A stretch of 64,000 nt of DNA from Rhizobium sp. AQ_MP (GCF_014237835.1 NZ_JACJVI010000012.1:84030-148029); one strand, 5' to 3'; positions 38,320 through 48,222 are shown, counted from the first letter of the stretch. Notes: generated from the sequence alone by a model not told the origin. A program made the numbers and translations.

Positions 38320-39186
38320 ATGGAAAAGACCTGGAACAACAAGGCCTGGTTCATGGTCATTCCGGTCCTCGTGCTGGTGGCTTTCTCGGCTGTCATACCG
38401 CTGATGACCGTGGTGAACTATTCCGTTCAGGACACCTTCGGCAACAACCAGTTCTTCTGGGCGGGCACTGACTGGTTCGCCGACATCCTGTCTTCCGACC
38501 GCTTCTGGGATGCGCTTGGACGCAACCTGATCTTCTCGATGATCATTCTGGCGATCCAGGTGCCGCTTGGCATTTTCATCGCGCTCAACATGCCGAAAAA
38601 GGGACTGGGTGTTCCGGTCTGCCTTGTCCTGATGGCACTTCCACTGCTCATTCCGTGGAATGTGGTGGGCACAATCTGGCAGGTCTTCGGTCGCGTCGAC
38701 ATCGGTCTGCTCGGCTATTCGTTGAACGCCATGGGCTTCGACTACAATTACACACAGAACCCGATCCACGCCTGGGTTACCATCATCGTGATGGATGTCT
38801 GGCACTGGACGAGCCTCGTCGTACTGCTTTGCTATGCCGGCCTCGTCTCCATCCCGGATGCCTATTACCAGGCGGCCAAGATTGATGGCGCATCACGCTG
38901 GTCGGTGTTCCGCTTCATCCAGCTGCCGAAGATGAAGCGCGTGCTTCTGATCGCCGTGCTTCTGCGCTTCATGGATAGTTTCATGATCTATACCGAGCCG
39001 TTCGTCCTGACGGGCGGTGGCCCGGGCAATTCGACCACCTTCCTGTCCATCGATCTCGTCAAGATGGCGGTCGGCCAGTTCGACCTTGGTCCGGCGGCGG
39101 CGATGTCGATCATCTACTTCCTGATCATCCTGGCTCTGTCCTGGGTTTTCTACACCGTCATGACCAACAGTGACGCGAAGGACTGA
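38320..39186 (+). CDS. glpP: Glycerol ABC transporter permease GlpP
   Basis: 288-aa permease with six membrane segments. It begins MEKTWNNKAWFMVIPVLV, and the EAA-type loop is YQAAKIDGASRWSVFRFIQLPKM. It follows glpT by two bases. GGAGGGCTG overlaps the glpT end as its ribosome-binding site. It pairs with GlpQ to form the inner-membrane channel for glycerol (and related polyols). Confidence 0.92.
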   Translation: MEKTWNNKAWFMVIPVLVLVAFSAVIPLMTVVNYSVQDTFGNNQFFWAGTDWFADILSSDRFWDALGRNLIFSMIILAIQVPLGIFIALNMPKKGLGVPVCLVLMALPLLIPWNVVGTIWQVFGRVDIGLLGYSLNAMGFDYNYTQNPIHAWVTIIVMDVWHWTSLVVLLCYAGLVSIPDAYYQAAKIDGASRWSVFRFIQLPKMKRVLLIAVLLRFMDSFMIYTEPFVLTGGGPGNSTTFLSIDLVKMAVGQFDLGPAAAMSIIYFLIILALSWVFYTVMTNSDAKD

Positions 39187-39197
39187 GGGAGACATCG

Positions 39198-40016
39198 ATG
39201 AAAAGCACTGATAATCGCGCCGGCCTCGGCTTCCTGGTCCCGACGATCTACATTATCTTCCTGCTCCTGCCGATCTACTGGCTCGTCAACATGAGCTTCA
39301 AGACGAATGCTGAGATCACGGGCGCCTTCTCGCTCTGGCCCGCCAACCCGACACTTGCCAACTACGTCGTGATCTTCACCGATCCGTCCTGGTACAAGGG
39401 CTACATCAACTCGATCATCTACGTCTGCATGAACACCGTGATCGCGGTCGCCGTCGCGCTGCCGGCAGCCTATGCCTTCTCGCGCTATCGCTTCCTCGGT
39501 GACAAGCATCTGTTCTTCTGGCTGCTGACAAACCGCATGGCGCCGCCGGCGGTCTTCGCTCTGCCCTTCTTCCAGCTGTATTCCGCCTTCGGCCTGATCG
39601 ACACCCACATCGCCGTTGCCATCGCGCACTGCCTGTTCAACGTGCCGCTCGCCGTCTGGATCCTGGAAGGCTTCATGTCCGGCGTGCCGAAGGAGATCGA
39701 TGAGACGGCCTATATCGACGGCTATTCTTTCCCGAAGTTCTTCGTGAAGATCTTCATGCCCCTGATTGCCTCCGGCATCGGTGTCGCGGCCTTCTTCTGC
39801 TTCATGTTCTCCTGGGTGGAGCTTTTGATTGCTCGCACGCTGACCACGACGGATGCAAAGCCGATCGCCGCCATCATGACCCGCACCGTCTCCGCGTCCG
39901 GCATGGATTGGGGCGTACTCGCCGCAGCCGGCGTGCTGACCATCATCCCGGGTGCGCTCGTCATCTATTTCGTCCGCAACTACATCGCCAAGGGCTTTGC
40001 CCTGGGCCGCGTCTGA
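39198..40016 (+). CDS. glpQ: Glycerol ABC transporter permease GlpQ
   Basis: 272-aa MalG-type permease. The EAA-type loop is DETAYIDGYSFPKFFVKIFMPLI, and the tail is YIAKGFALGRV. GAGGGAGACATC upstream of the ATG. It is not related to the E. coli GlpQ phosphodiesterase. It lies 11 bases after glpP and 10 before the DUF2160 gene. Confidence 0.92.
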   Translation: MKSTDNRAGLGFLVPTIYIIFLLLPIYWLVNMSFKTNAEITGAFSLWPANPTLANYVVIFTDPSWYKGYINSIIYVCMNTVIAVAVALPAAYAFSRYRFLGDKHLFFWLLTNRMAPPAVFALPFFQLYSAFGLIDTHIAVAIAHCLFNVPLAVWILEGFMSGVPKEIDETAYIDGYSFPKFFVKIFMPLIASGIGVAAFFCFMFSWVELLIARTLTTTDAKPIAAIMTRTVSASGMDWGVLAAAGVLTIIPGALVIYFVRNYIAKGFALGRV

Positions 40017-40026
40017 GGAGGTTTCC

Positions 40027-40308
40027 ATGGACTTTTCATGGATGGCATGGACCACGCCGACCGCGATCTTCTTCATCGTGATTTTCTGCCTGATCCTGTC
40101 GATGGCGGTCTGGGAGTATATCGCCCCGGGCGGCAATCCGCGGATCGGCATCCTGCGCTTCGAAACCACCCGTGGCGACCGTCTTTTCGTGTCGCTGCTC
40201 GGGTCGGCGTTCATCCATCTCGCTTGGCTCGGTCTCGTTGGACCGAACCTGTGGTGGGCTCTTGCTCTGTCCGTGGTCTACGCCATCGGCGTTTTCCGCT
40301 ACGTCTAG
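40027..40308 (+). CDS. glpU: DUF2160 small membrane protein of the glycerol importer
   Basis: 93-aa protein with three hydrophobic segments (about 10-30, 53-70 and 73-90). It begins MDFSWMAWTTPTAIFF after GAGGAGG. DUF2160 proteins are nearly always encoded between the permease and binding-protein genes of glycerol ABC operons, where the gene is called glpU in rhizobia. An accessory role in assembly or stability is inferred; no enzymatic motif is visible. An 83-base gap then precedes the binding-protein gene. Confidence 0.87.
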   Translation: MDFSWMAWTTPTAIFFIVIFCLILSMAVWEYIAPGGNPRIGILRFETTRGDRLFVSLLGSAFIHLAWLGLVGPNLWWALALSVVYAIGVFRYV

Positions 40309-40391
40309 AGCAGACAAGACGGGGTGGCGGCGGGAGGTCGCCATTCTCGAGACTGCAAACCGAATGCAATCGCAACCTTAGGGAGGACATA

Positions 40392-42113
40392 ATGCGAAAG
40401 CACCTTTTGACGACGACGGCCGCCATGCTTCTTGCCATGACGGGCGTAGCCTTCGCCGATATGGAAGCGGCGAAGAAGTTCCTGGATGCCGAAATCGGCG
40501 ACATGTCGGCACTGGACCGTGCCACGCAGGAAAAGGAAATGCAGTGGTTCATCGATGCCGCGAAGCCTTTCGCCGGCATGGAAATCAAGGTCGTTTCTGA
40601 AACCATCACCACGCATGAATATGAATCGAAGGTCCTCGCTCCGGCCTTCACCGCCATCACCGGCATCAAGATCACCCATGACCTGATCGGTGAAGGTGAC
40701 GTCGTCGAAAAGCTGCAGACGCAGATGCAGTCGGGCGAAAACATCTACGACGCCTACATCAACGACTCCGACCTCATCGGCACCCACTGGCGCTACCAGC
40801 AGGTCCGCAACCTGACCGACTGGATGGCGAACGAAGGCAAGGACGTCACCAGCCCGACCCTCGACATCGATGACTTCATCGGCAAGTCGTTCACCACCGC
40901 TCCGGACGGCAAGCTCTATCAGCTGCCGACCCAGCAGTTCGCCAACCTCTATTTCTTCCGTTATGACTGGTTCAACGACGAAAAGAACAAGGCAGACTTC
41001 AAGGCCAAGTACGGCTACGACCTCGGCGTTCCCGTCAACTGGTCCGCTTATGAAGACATTGCCGAATTCTTCACCGGTCGCGAAATCGACGGCAAGAAGG
41101 TCTTCGGCCACATGGACTACGGCAAGAAGGACCCGTCGCTCGGCTGGCGCTTCACCGACGCCTGGCTGTCGATGGCCGGTAACGGCGACAAGGGCATCCC
41201 GAACGGCAACCCGGTTGACGAATGGGGCATCAAGGTTGACGAAAACTCCCGTCCGGTCGGCTCCTGCGTCGCCCGCGGCGGTGACACCAACGGCCCTGCC
41301 TCCGTCTACGCCATCGAGAAGTATCTCGAATGGATGAAAAAGTATGCCCCTCCGGCTGCTCAGGGCATGACCTTCTCTGAATCCGGTCCGGTGCCGTCGC
41401 AGGGTGAAATCGCTCAGCAGATGTTCACCTATACCGCCTTCACCGCCGACTTCGTCAAGGAAGGCCTGCCGGTCGTCAACGCGGACGGCACGCCGAAGTG
41501 GCGCTTTGCTCCGAGCCCGCATGGCGTCTACTGGAAGGACGGCATGAAGCTCGGCTATCAGGACGCCGGTTCTTGGACGCTGATGAAGTCCACCCCGGAA
41601 GACCGTGCGAAGGCTGCCTGGCTCTACGCACAGTTCGTCACCTCGAAGACGGTTGACGTGAAGAAGAGCCATGTCGGTCTGACCTTCATCCGTCAGTCGA
41701 CCCTCGACCACCAGTCCTTCACCGATCGCGCACCGAAGCTCGGCGGTCTGGTCGAATTCTACCGCTCGCCGGCTCGCCTGCAGTGGTCGCCGACCGGCAC
41801 CAACGTTCCGGACTATCCGAAGCTCGCTCAGCTCTGGTGGCAGGCAATCGGTGACGCTTCTTCGGGCGCCAAGACCGCCCAGGAAGCCATGGACTCGCTC
41901 TGCGCCGAGCAGGAAAAGGTCCTTGAGCGTCTCGAGCGCGCTGGCGTCCAGGGCGATATCGGACCGAAGCTCGCCGAGGAAAAGACCCTCGAAGAGTGGA
42001 ACGCCGACGCTGTCGCCAAGGGTAACCTTGCTCCGCAGCTGAAGATCGAGAACGAGAAGGAAAAGCCGATCACCGTCAACTACGACGAACTGGTCAAGAG
42101 CTGGCAGAAGTGA
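40392..42113 (+). CDS. glpV: Glycerol ABC transporter substrate-binding protein GlpV
   Basis: 573-aa periplasmic binding protein, larger than common sugar-binding proteins, as is typical of the glycerol system. A signal peptide of about 22 residues ends GVAFA. Notable stretches are WRYQQVRNLTDW, KLYQLPTQQFANLYFFRYDWF and SHVGLTFIRQST. GGGAGGA precedes the ATG at 40392. The same frame happens to stay open upstream through the DUF2160 gene, but that part is not the protein. Codon use is strongly biased toward C-ending codons, as expected for an abundant protein. Confidence 0.93.
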   Translation: MRKHLLTTTAAMLLAMTGVAFADMEAAKKFLDAEIGDMSALDRATQEKEMQWFIDAAKPFAGMEIKVVSETITTHEYESKVLAPAFTAITGIKITHDLIGEGDVVEKLQTQMQSGENIYDAYINDSDLIGTHWRYQQVRNLTDWMANEGKDVTSPTLDIDDFIGKSFTTAPDGKLYQLPTQQFANLYFFRYDWFNDEKNKADFKAKYGYDLGVPVNWSAYEDIAEFFTGREIDGKKVFGHMDYGKKDPSLGWRFTDAWLSMAGNGDKGIPNGNPVDEWGIKVDENSRPVGSCVARGGDTNGPASVYAIEKYLEWMKKYAPPAAQGMTFSESGPVPSQGEIAQQMFTYTAFTADFVKEGLPVVNADGTPKWRFAPSPHGVYWKDGMKLGYQDAGSWTLMKSTPEDRAKAAWLYAQFVTSKTVDVKKSHVGLTFIRQSTLDHQSFTDRAPKLGGLVEFYRSPARLQWSPTGTNVPDYPKLAQLWWQAIGDASSGAKTAQEAMDSLCAEQEKVLERLERAGVQGDIGPKLAEEKTLEEWNADAVAKGNLAPQLKIENEKEKPITVNYDELVKSWQK

Positions 42114-42193
42114 GCCGGATCATTCCCTGATCATTGACAACTGCCGGGGCGAAATCTACGCCCCGGCTTCTTCAATTAAGGAGTCTCAGCCTG

Positions 42194-43687
42194 ATGAGCG
42201 GTTACATTCTGGCCATCGACCAAGGAACGACCTCGACACGCTCGATGATCTTCGATCACGAGATGCATATCGTCGGCGTCGCCCAGCAGGAGTTCACCCA
42301 GCATTTCCCGGATTCCGGTTGGGTCGAGCATGATGCGGACGAGATCTGGCAGACTGTGCTTGCGACCATCGAAAAGGCGGTCGCCGCTGCCAGGATCAAG
42401 ATCGGCGACGTGACGGCGATCGGCATCACCAACCAGCGAGAAACCGTTGTCGTCTGGGACCGGAAAAGCGGCAAGCCCGTCCACCACGCCATCGTCTGGC
42501 AGGACCGCCGCACCGCCCGTTTTTGCGACGAACTGAAGCAGAAGGGCCTGGAACCGCTCTTCACGAGCAAGACCGGCCTGCTGCTTGATCCCTATTTCTC
42601 AGGCACCAAACTGTCCTGGCTCCTCAAAAATGTCGACGGCCTCAAGGCCCGCGCGGAAAAAGGCGAGATCTGCTTCGGCACGGTCGATAGCTGGCTCATC
42701 TACAAGCTGACCGGCGGCAAGGTTCACGTGACCGATGCGACCAATGCCTCGCGCACCTTGATCTACGACATCAGCGCCAACCGCTTCGACGACGAGCTTC
42801 TGTCAATCCTTGAAATTCCCGCCGCCGTGCTGCCGGAGGTCAAGGATTGTGCCGACGACTTCGGCATCACGGATGCTGCCGTGCTCGGCGCCGCAATCCC
42901 GATTCTCGGCGTCGCAGGCGACCAGCAGGCTGCCGTCATCGGCAATGCCTGTTTCGAGCCGGGCATGATGAAGTCGACCTACGGCACGGGCTGCTTTGCG
43001 CTTTTGAACACCGGCCCCGACCGCGTCGCTTCGTCCAACCGTTTGCTGACGACGATCGCCTATCGCCTGAATGGCGAAACCACCTACGCCCTTGAGGGCT
43101 CGATCTTCATCGCCGGCGCGGCCGTCCAGTGGCTTCGCGACCAGATGGGCTTTGTGAAGGTCGCCTCCGAAACCGATGCGCTGGCCAGCAAGGCTGATCC
43201 GCATCAGCGTGTCTATCTTGTGCCAGCCTTCACCGGCCTCGGCGCACCACACTGGGATGCCGACGCCCGCGGCGCCATCTTCGGCCTGACCCGTGGAACG
43301 GGCCCGGCCGAATTCGCCCGTGCCGTGCTCGAAAGCGTCGCCTACCAGACCCATGATCTCCTGGAGGCGATGAAGAAGGACTGGAACGGCAGCGCGTCGA
43401 AGACGGTTCTGCGCGTCGATGGCGGCATGGTGGCGTCCGACTGGACGATGCAGCGGCTGGCCGACATCCTGGCCGCCCCTGTCGATCGTCCCGTCGTGCT
43501 GGAGACCACGGTTCTCGGTGCAGCCTGGCTCGCAGGCTCCCGCGCCGGCCTCTGGCCGGACCAGAAGGGTTTTGCCGCGACCTGGCGGCGCGACCGCCGC
43601 TTCGAGCCGGGCATGGATGTGGACGAACGGGAAGCCGCGATTGCCGGCTGGCAGGACAGCGTCTCCCGCTGCCTGACCACCCGCTGA
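42194..43687 (+). CDS. glpK: Glycerol kinase
   Basis: 497-aa FGGY kinase that traps imported glycerol as glycerol-3-phosphate. The N-terminus has [57 protein letters not shown] and [14 protein letters not shown] follow the glycerol-kinase pattern; [10 protein letters not shown] is the FGGY signature 2 region. AAGGAG lies 10 bases before the ATG. It is the last gene of the operon and ends one base from the convergent DNA ligase stop. Confidence 0.96.
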   Translation: MSGYILAIDQGTTSTRSMIFDHEMHIVGVAQQEFTQHFPDSGWVEHDADEIWQTVLATIEKAVAAARIKIGDVTAIGITNQRETVVVWDRKSGKPVHHAIVWQDRRTARFCDELKQKGLEPLFTSKTGLLLDPYFSGTKLSWLLKNVDGLKARAEKGEICFGTVDSWLIYKLTGGKVHVTDATNASRTLIYDISANRFDDELLSILEIPAAVLPEVKDCADDFGITDAAVLGAAIPILGVAGDQQAAVIGNACFEPGMMKSTYGTGCFALLNTGPDRVASSNRLLTTIAYRLNGETTYALEGSIFIAGAAVQWLRDQMGFVKVASETDALASKADPHQRVYLVPAFTGLGAPHWDADARGAIFGLTRGTGPAEFARAVLESVAYQTHDLLEAMKKDWNGSASKTVLRVDGGMVASDWTMQRLADILAAPVDRPVVLETTVLGAAWLAGSRAGLWPDQKGFAATWRRDRRFEPGMDVDEREAAIAGWQDSVSRCLTTR

Positions 43688-43688
43688 C

Positions 43689-45308
43689 CTATTTGTCGAT
43701 CAGCGCGACCAGAGTCTCCAGCCGGTCGGCATCCCTGGGCAGCTTGTCCTGGCGCAGACGGGCGATGCGGGGAAACCGCATCGCGACCCCCGACTTGTGG
43801 CGGGTTGAGCGTGCCAGTCCCTCGAAAGCGACCTCCACCACAAACCCGTGTTCCGGCTCGGCCCTGAGAGCCCGGACAGGCCCGAACCGATCGACAGTAT
43901 TGTTGCGGACGAAGCGGTCGAGGATCTCGAGTTCCTCGTCGGTGAAGCCGAAATAGGCCTTGCCGACAGGCACGAGAACATCCCCTTCCCCGGCGATCGC
44001 CGTCCAGACACCGAAGGTGAAGTCGGAATAGTAGCTCGAGCGCTTCCCGTGCCCGCGCTGCGCATACATCAGCACCGCGTCGGCATTCATCGGGTCGCGC
44101 TTCCACTTGAACCACGGTCCCTTGGCGCGCCCGGCCTGATAGCTGCTGTCCAGCCGCTTCAGCATCACCCCTTCGATCACGGGATCGGGTGGGGTAGCGC
44201 GCAGTTGCTCCAGTTCTTCCCACGTCGAGAAGGAAACCAGCGGCGAGAGATCGAAACGTCTGGGCTCCTGCCGCTCGACGAGCGCGCTTAAGCGTTCGCG
44301 GCGTGTGAGAAAGGTCTCCGGTCGCACATCGGCGTCGCCGTCGAACATAATGTCGTAGGCGCGGATGAAGACCGGATAGTCCTCCAGCATCTTGGAGGTG
44401 ACTGTCTTGCGATTGAGCCGCTGCTGAAGATCCGAGAAGGTTCGCGTCGGCGCATTTGTCCGGGATGTACCACCGACGAGCAGTTCGCCGTCGATCACGC
44501 CCTCGAACTGTGCTGCCTCGATGATGTCAGGAAAAGCCCCCGAGATGTCATCGCCGGAGCGGGAATAGAGCCTGCTCTTCCCGCCGGAACAGGACAGCTG
44601 CACGCGAATGCCGTCCCACTTCCACTCGGCAGCGAAGTCCTTCGGATCGAGATTGGGAAGATCCCTGTCCTCGACCGGCGTCGAGAGCATGACCGAATGG
44701 AAGATCGCCCGCGTCGACAAGACAGGTTTTTCGACCCTGTTTTCCAGCCAGGCGAACAGCTCGGTGTAAGGCGGTTTCAGCCCATGCCAGAGGCTCTCGA
44801 TATCGACGACATCCTTGTCGCCGTAAAGTGCCAGCGCCTGCTTGGTCAGCCTGGCAGACACCCCGATCCTGAGCCCCCCGGTCACGAACTTGATGAGCGC
44901 GAACCGCTCGGATGTGTCGAGCCTGTCGAAGAGGTCGCGCATGACTGACCGCGTCTCGTTACGCCCAAGCCGCTGCAGCCGCTCGACGATCTTGGAAAGG
45001 CTTTCAAGATCCTGATCGCTTTCGGCCTCTGGTGCCTGCGGATCCCAGACGAGCGAGATAGTCTCGGCAAGATCGCCGACATAGTCGTAGGAATACTGAA
45101 ACAGGATCGGGTCCATCCGCTCCAGCACCAGCTCCTTGAGCAAAGCGGGCTTCACCCCTTTGATGTCGAGACCGTCCGTCAGCGCCGCCAGCGCATAGCC
45201 GCGATCTGGGTCTGGCGTGTCGCGGAAGTAATCAGTGAGCAGAGTCAGTTTGCCGTTGCGGCTCGGGGTGAGAACCAGGCGGTCAAGGAGGCGGGCAAAG
45301 GCCTTCAT
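43689..45308 (-). CDS. ATP-dependent DNA ligase (ligase-associated repair module)
   Basis: 539-aa ATP-dependent ligase. An N-terminal helical DNA-binding region (about 1-190) precedes the adenylation domain. The nucleotidyl Lys lies in EWKWDGIRVQL, with motif III YDIMFDGD, motif IV EGVMLKRLDSSYQAG and motif V WFKWKRD, then an OB-fold with VRFPRIARLRQDK-like MRFPRIARLRQDK. It belongs to the bacterial non-replicative ligases usually encoded with an MBL exonuclease and an Lhr-like helicase. The start at 45308 is one base after the exonuclease stop. Confidence 0.92.
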   Translation of the reverse strand: MKAFARLLDRLVLTPSRNGKLTLLTDYFRDTPDPDRGYALAALTDGLDIKGVKPALLKELVLERMDPILFQYSYDYVGDLAETISLVWDPQAPEAESDQDLESLSKIVERLQRLGRNETRSVMRDLFDRLDTSERFALIKFVTGGLRIGVSARLTKQALALYGDKDVVDIESLWHGLKPPYTELFAWLENRVEKPVLSTRAIFHSVMLSTPVEDRDLPNLDPKDFAAEWKWDGIRVQLSCSGGKSRLYSRSGDDISGAFPDIIEAAQFEGVIDGELLVGGTSRTNAPTRTFSDLQQRLNRKTVTSKMLEDYPVFIRAYDIMFDGDADVRPETFLTRRERLSALVERQEPRRFDLSPLVSFSTWEELEQLRATPPDPVIEGVMLKRLDSSYQAGRAKGPWFKWKRDPMNADAVLMYAQRGHGKRSSYYSDFTFGVWTAIAGEGDVLVPVGKAYFGFTDEELEILDRFVRNNTVDRFGPVRALRAEPEHGFVVEVAFEGLARSTRHKSGVAMRFPRIARLRQDKLPRDADRLETLVALIDK

Positions 45309-45309
45309 C

Positions 45310-46323
45310 TCAATCCCCCTCGTCTTCGTAGCCAACGAGATGCAGAGGTCGTGCCGAAATGCCCTCGAGTTCGCACCAGCGCACCAGCGCCTCCTCCCGG
45401 CCATGGGTCACCCAGACCTCCTGCGGCCCGACCTCGCGGATCGTATCGAGCAGTTCCGGCCAGTCGCAGTGGTCGGAGATGACGAGCGGCAGTTCCACAC
45501 CCCGTTGCTTCGCACGCTGACGCACCATCATCCAGCCGGAGGCAAAGATGGCGAGCGGATCCTCAAAGCGTCTTGCCCAGCGATCGTTGAAGGCAGATGG
45601 AGGCCCGATCACCACCGCGCCTTTCAACGCTCCGGACTTCTTGTCTTCGGTTGTTGCAGGTCGAAGCTCTCCGAGCTCCACGCCCTGCTCGGTGTAATAG
45701 TCGCAAAGCTTGGCCATCGAGCCATGGATATAGATCGGCTTCTCGTAACCGCCGCGGCGGATCAGCGAGATCACCCGCTGCGCCTTGCCCAGCGCATACG
45801 CACCGATCAGATGGCTGCGTTCGGGAAACTGATGCAGGGAGGTCAGAAGCTTCTGGATCTCCAGCCGAGGGTCCGGATGATGGAACACGGGCAGTCCGAA
45901 GGTTGCCTCGGTGATGAAGACATCGCAGGGAACCGGCTCGAAACTGGCGCAGGTGGGGTCCGCTCCACGTTTGTAATCGCCGGACACGACAATCCGCGTC
46001 CCCTGTGCTTCGATCTCGATCTGTGCGGACCCCAGGACATGCCCGGCCGGATGAAAGCGGATGGAAACCCCGTTGATCACATGGGTCTCGGCAAAAGCGG
46101 CGCTCTGCGACGTGCCGCAGAAGTCCGCGCCGTAGCGGATCGCCATGATATCGAGTGTCTGTTTTGTCGCCAGAACATGAGTGTGTCCGGACCGTGCATG
46201 GTCCGAATGGCCATGCGTGATGAGCGCCCGTCCGACAGGCCGGACCGGATCGACATAGAAGTCGCCGAGCGGACAATAGAGCCCGCCGGGAGTCGGATGA
46301 AGAAGAAGGTCCGGCTTGATCAT
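45310..46323 (-). CDS. Ligase-associated DNA exonuclease (MBL / beta-CASP fold)
   Basis: 337-aa metallo-beta-lactamase-fold nuclease of the group found beside ATP-dependent ligases. The metal motif is THGHSDHARSG, with FHPAGHVLGSAQIEI (His), VVSGDYKRG (Asp) and a C-terminal VISDHCDWPELL and WVTHGREEAL that supply the beta-CASP histidines. It probably trims DNA ends for the ligase. First gene of the two-gene unit, about 39 bases beyond the end of the DUF2177 gene. Confidence 0.9.
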   Translation of the reverse strand: MIKPDLLLHPTPGGLYCPLGDFYVDPVRPVGRALITHGHSDHARSGHTHVLATKQTLDIMAIRYGADFCGTSQSAAFAETHVINGVSIRFHPAGHVLGSAQIEIEAQGTRIVVSGDYKRGADPTCASFEPVPCDVFITEATFGLPVFHHPDPRLEIQKLLTSLHQFPERSHLIGAYALGKAQRVISLIRRGGYEKPIYIHGSMAKLCDYYTEQGVELGELRPATTEDKKSGALKGAVVIGPPSAFNDRWARRFEDPLAIFASGWMMVRQRAKQRGVELPLVISDHCDWPELLDTIREVGPQEVWVTHGREEALVRWCELEGISARPLHLVGYEDEGD

Positions 46324-46362
46324 GCCGAAAACATAGGGCGGCGCTTCAAGCGCTGCCAGCCA

Positions 46363-46767
46363 TCAGTTGGTGGCAAAACGCGATACCGCCAGATAGCCCG
46401 CTGCCGAAGCAGTGGCCGACAGAAATGCACCCCAGGCCATGTCAACCAGGCTGACCTGCAGCGACCAGCCCTTGAGTGTCGCCAGATTGGTCATGTCATA
46501 GGTGCCATAGGCGAGAAGCCCGAGCAGGGCACCGTTGATCAGTGCCGTCAGGATGCTGCCGGCGGAGACGGCAGGCATGACAGCGAAATAGACAAGGCCT
46601 ACGACATAGAAGAGATAGAAGATGCCCGCGGCTGCGAAGTTCGGCGTTGCAAGCAGGAGCGCGCCAATATGCTCCCGGTAGAAACCGATCGCAATGCGCG
46701 TCAGCCAGAGATAATCGAGTGCAAAGAAGACCACGGCCGTCGAGACATAGGCGATAACATAAGGCAT
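46363..46767 (-). CDS. DUF2177 membrane protein
   Basis: 134-aa integral membrane protein with four hydrophobic segments. VFFALDYLWLTRI near the N-terminus and YGTYDMTNLATLKGWS in the third quarter are the DUF2177 signatures, and VDMAWGAFLSA opens the last helix. AAGGGGAAG precedes the start at 46767. It lies 39 bases after the anti-sigma gene and is probably in its transcript. DUF2177 genes are found in sigma-E/ChrR regulons of other alphaproteobacteria, but the function is unknown. Confidence 0.88.
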   Translation of the reverse strand: MPYVIAYVSTAVVFFALDYLWLTRIAIGFYREHIGALLLATPNFAAAGIFYLFYVVGLVYFAVMPAVSAGSILTALINGALLGLLAYGTYDMTNLATLKGWSLQVSLVDMAWGAFLSATASAAGYLAVSRFATN

Positions 46768-46806
46768 TGGTCTTCCCCTTGGGCCGGGCGGGTGCCCGGC
46801 CAACAC

Positions 46807-47487
46807 TCAGATTCCCAGAACCGGCTGAACCAGACGGACCAGCAGACTCTTGAACTTCAGCGGCGCATCCGTGACCGCCAGACAGATGCAGTCCTCGTCA
46901 GGGGTCGCCACCGGCTGATGTGTCAAAGTCTCGTCCGCTTCCTCGATGTCGCCGCGCTTGAACACGGTCGCACCATCGGTGAACGCGCCCTTCAGCACAA
47001 GCGTCAGTTCGCGACCGCCATGCGAGTGCTCGGGCACCGGCTTGCCGGCCGGGATCTTCAAAAGGCGCACCTGGCTTTCGCTGTCCCCGGTCTTGATCGG
47101 AATATGATAGGCCCCGCGACCAAGCGCCTTCCACTTCAGCCCCTCGACGTCACTGCCGAGATAGGAGCGGAGCGGCTCCGGTAGAACCGGGATGTCTGCA
47201 GGCGCCGCGACGCGTGTCGCTGCGACTGCGCGCGACGGTCCCTGCTCCCTGAGCTTGGCCTTCATCATGGCCCAACTGTCATCTGCAGAGGCAGGTTCGC
47301 TTGCCTTGACTTCGGTCGCCTCAAGAAGCTGGCCGCCAGTATGCTCCATGAACGACAGCCGGTCACGGCAGGACGGGCAGAGGGCCAGATGCGTCGCGAC
47401 AGCAATGCTCCAGCCCTCGGCCAGATTGCCGGTGGCATAATCGAGCAGCAGTTCGTCGCTGATATGGTGTTGGACGTGGAGGCTCAT
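46807..47487 (-). CDS. chrR: ChrR-family zinc anti-sigma factor
   Basis: 226-aa anti-sigma factor in the ChrR/ECF11 class. The N-terminal zinc anti-sigma domain has His7/His8, His33, Cys37 and Cys40 (THLALCPSC). The C-terminal cupin domain (about 115-215) has PEHSHGGRE, a Glu and a later His that form a second metal site. In Rhodobacter, ChrR releases sigma-E in response to singlet oxygen and organic peroxides through the cupin. It overlaps the sigma factor gene by 4 bases, the usual arrangement. Confidence 0.93.
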   Translation of the reverse strand: MSLHVQHHISDELLLDYATGNLAEGWSIAVATHLALCPSCRDRLSFMEHTGGQLLEATEVKASEPASADDSWAMMKAKLREQGPSRAVAATRVAAPADIPVLPEPLRSYLGSDVEGLKWKALGRGAYHIPIKTGDSESQVRLLKIPAGKPVPEHSHGGRELTLVLKGAFTDGATVFKRGDIEEADETLTHQPVATPDEDCICLAVTDAPLKFKSLLVRLVQPVLGI

Positions 47488-48053
47488 GCACGCTCCTCCA
47501 AAGCTGCGCGCAGCTTCGCGAAGGCGAGGCGGATGCGCGATTTCACGGTTCCCATAGGCAGGCCGAGTTCGGCTGCGATCGTGCTGTGGGATGCTTCTCT
47601 GTAGAATGACATTTTGAGGAGTTCGAGCTGTTCGGGTGGTAGGGTTTCCATGGCGCGGCGAAGGCGGTCTGCCTCCTGCTTGCCTTCGTATTCGACATCG
47701 GCTGCGGGGACGTCATCGGGAACGAAGGCTGGATCCGACGGGTCGAAGGTCGGTCGTCGCTCGCGCCGGAAGGCGTCAATGCGTTGATTGCGAGCTATCG
47801 TGAAGATCCAGCTGGAGACATTGCCGCGGGTCGGGTCGAACTGCTCGGCCTTGTTCCACACGGCAAGCATCGTCTCCTGCATCAGTTCCTCGGCAGCCTG
47901 CCCGTCACGGGCAAGCTTTGCCATGTAAGCGCGCACCTTTGGACCGTAATACTTGAAAAGCGTCTCGAAAGCCTCGATGTCTCTATCGCGGCCGACGGCG
48001 GCCAGAAGCTGCGAGAAGTTACGCTGGTCCAGTTCTTCCACAGACTCGGTCAT
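47484..48053 (-). CDS. rpoE: ECF sigma factor (RpoE/ECF11 type)
   Basis: 189-aa group IV sigma factor. Region 2 spans FETLFKYYGPKVRAYM to WIFTIARNQRIDAFRRERRP and region 4 spans LPPEQLELLKMSFY to LPMGTVKSRIRLAFAKLR. It is paired with a ChrR-type anti-sigma, pointing to singlet-oxygen/photo-oxidative stress. The start at 48053 (MTESVEELDQ) gives the normal length; the nearest SD-like GAGGG is rather distant, so the start is slightly uncertain. A TGATCC-N16-CGTAGA promoter lies 115 bases upstream. Confidence 0.92.
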   Translation of the reverse strand: MTESVEELDQRNFSQLLAAVGRDRDIEAFETLFKYYGPKVRAYMAKLARDGQAAEELMQETMLAVWNKAEQFDPTRGNVSSWIFTIARNQRIDAFRRERRPTFDPSDPAFVPDDVPAADVEYEGKQEADRLRRAMETLPPEQLELLKMSFYREASHSTIAAELGLPMGTVKSRIRLAFAKLRAALEERA

Positions 48054-48168
48054 CGAAACGCTTTTTTTCCCTCGTTTGAGCGGCGCAACGACCTGTTGCC
48101 GCGCAGTCCGCCCGGGGTCATTGTGGCACGCATCTGCCGAGATGTGTATCGCGTTCATCATGAGCCGG

Positions 48169-48196
48169 TCTACGCCGGAGCGCTTCGCCCGGATCA
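48169..48196 (-). promoter_or_regulatory. Candidate ECF-sigma promoter of rpoE-chrR
   Basis: Minus strand TGATCC (48196-48191), 16 bases, CGTAGA (48174-48169). TGATCC is the -35 element known for ChrR-linked sigma-E in Rhodobacter. It would give autoregulation of the sigma/anti-sigma operon. Confidence 0.65.
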
Positions 48197-48222
48197 CTTC
48201 GTGTGAATTTATTCGTGTCGAT

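Noticed and set aside
40038..40391. In-frame open stretch upstream of GlpV that would extend the protein by 118 residues
   Set aside because: It runs through the DUF2160 gene in another frame, has no signal peptide, and a strong GGGAGGA site plus signal peptide mark the start at 40392.
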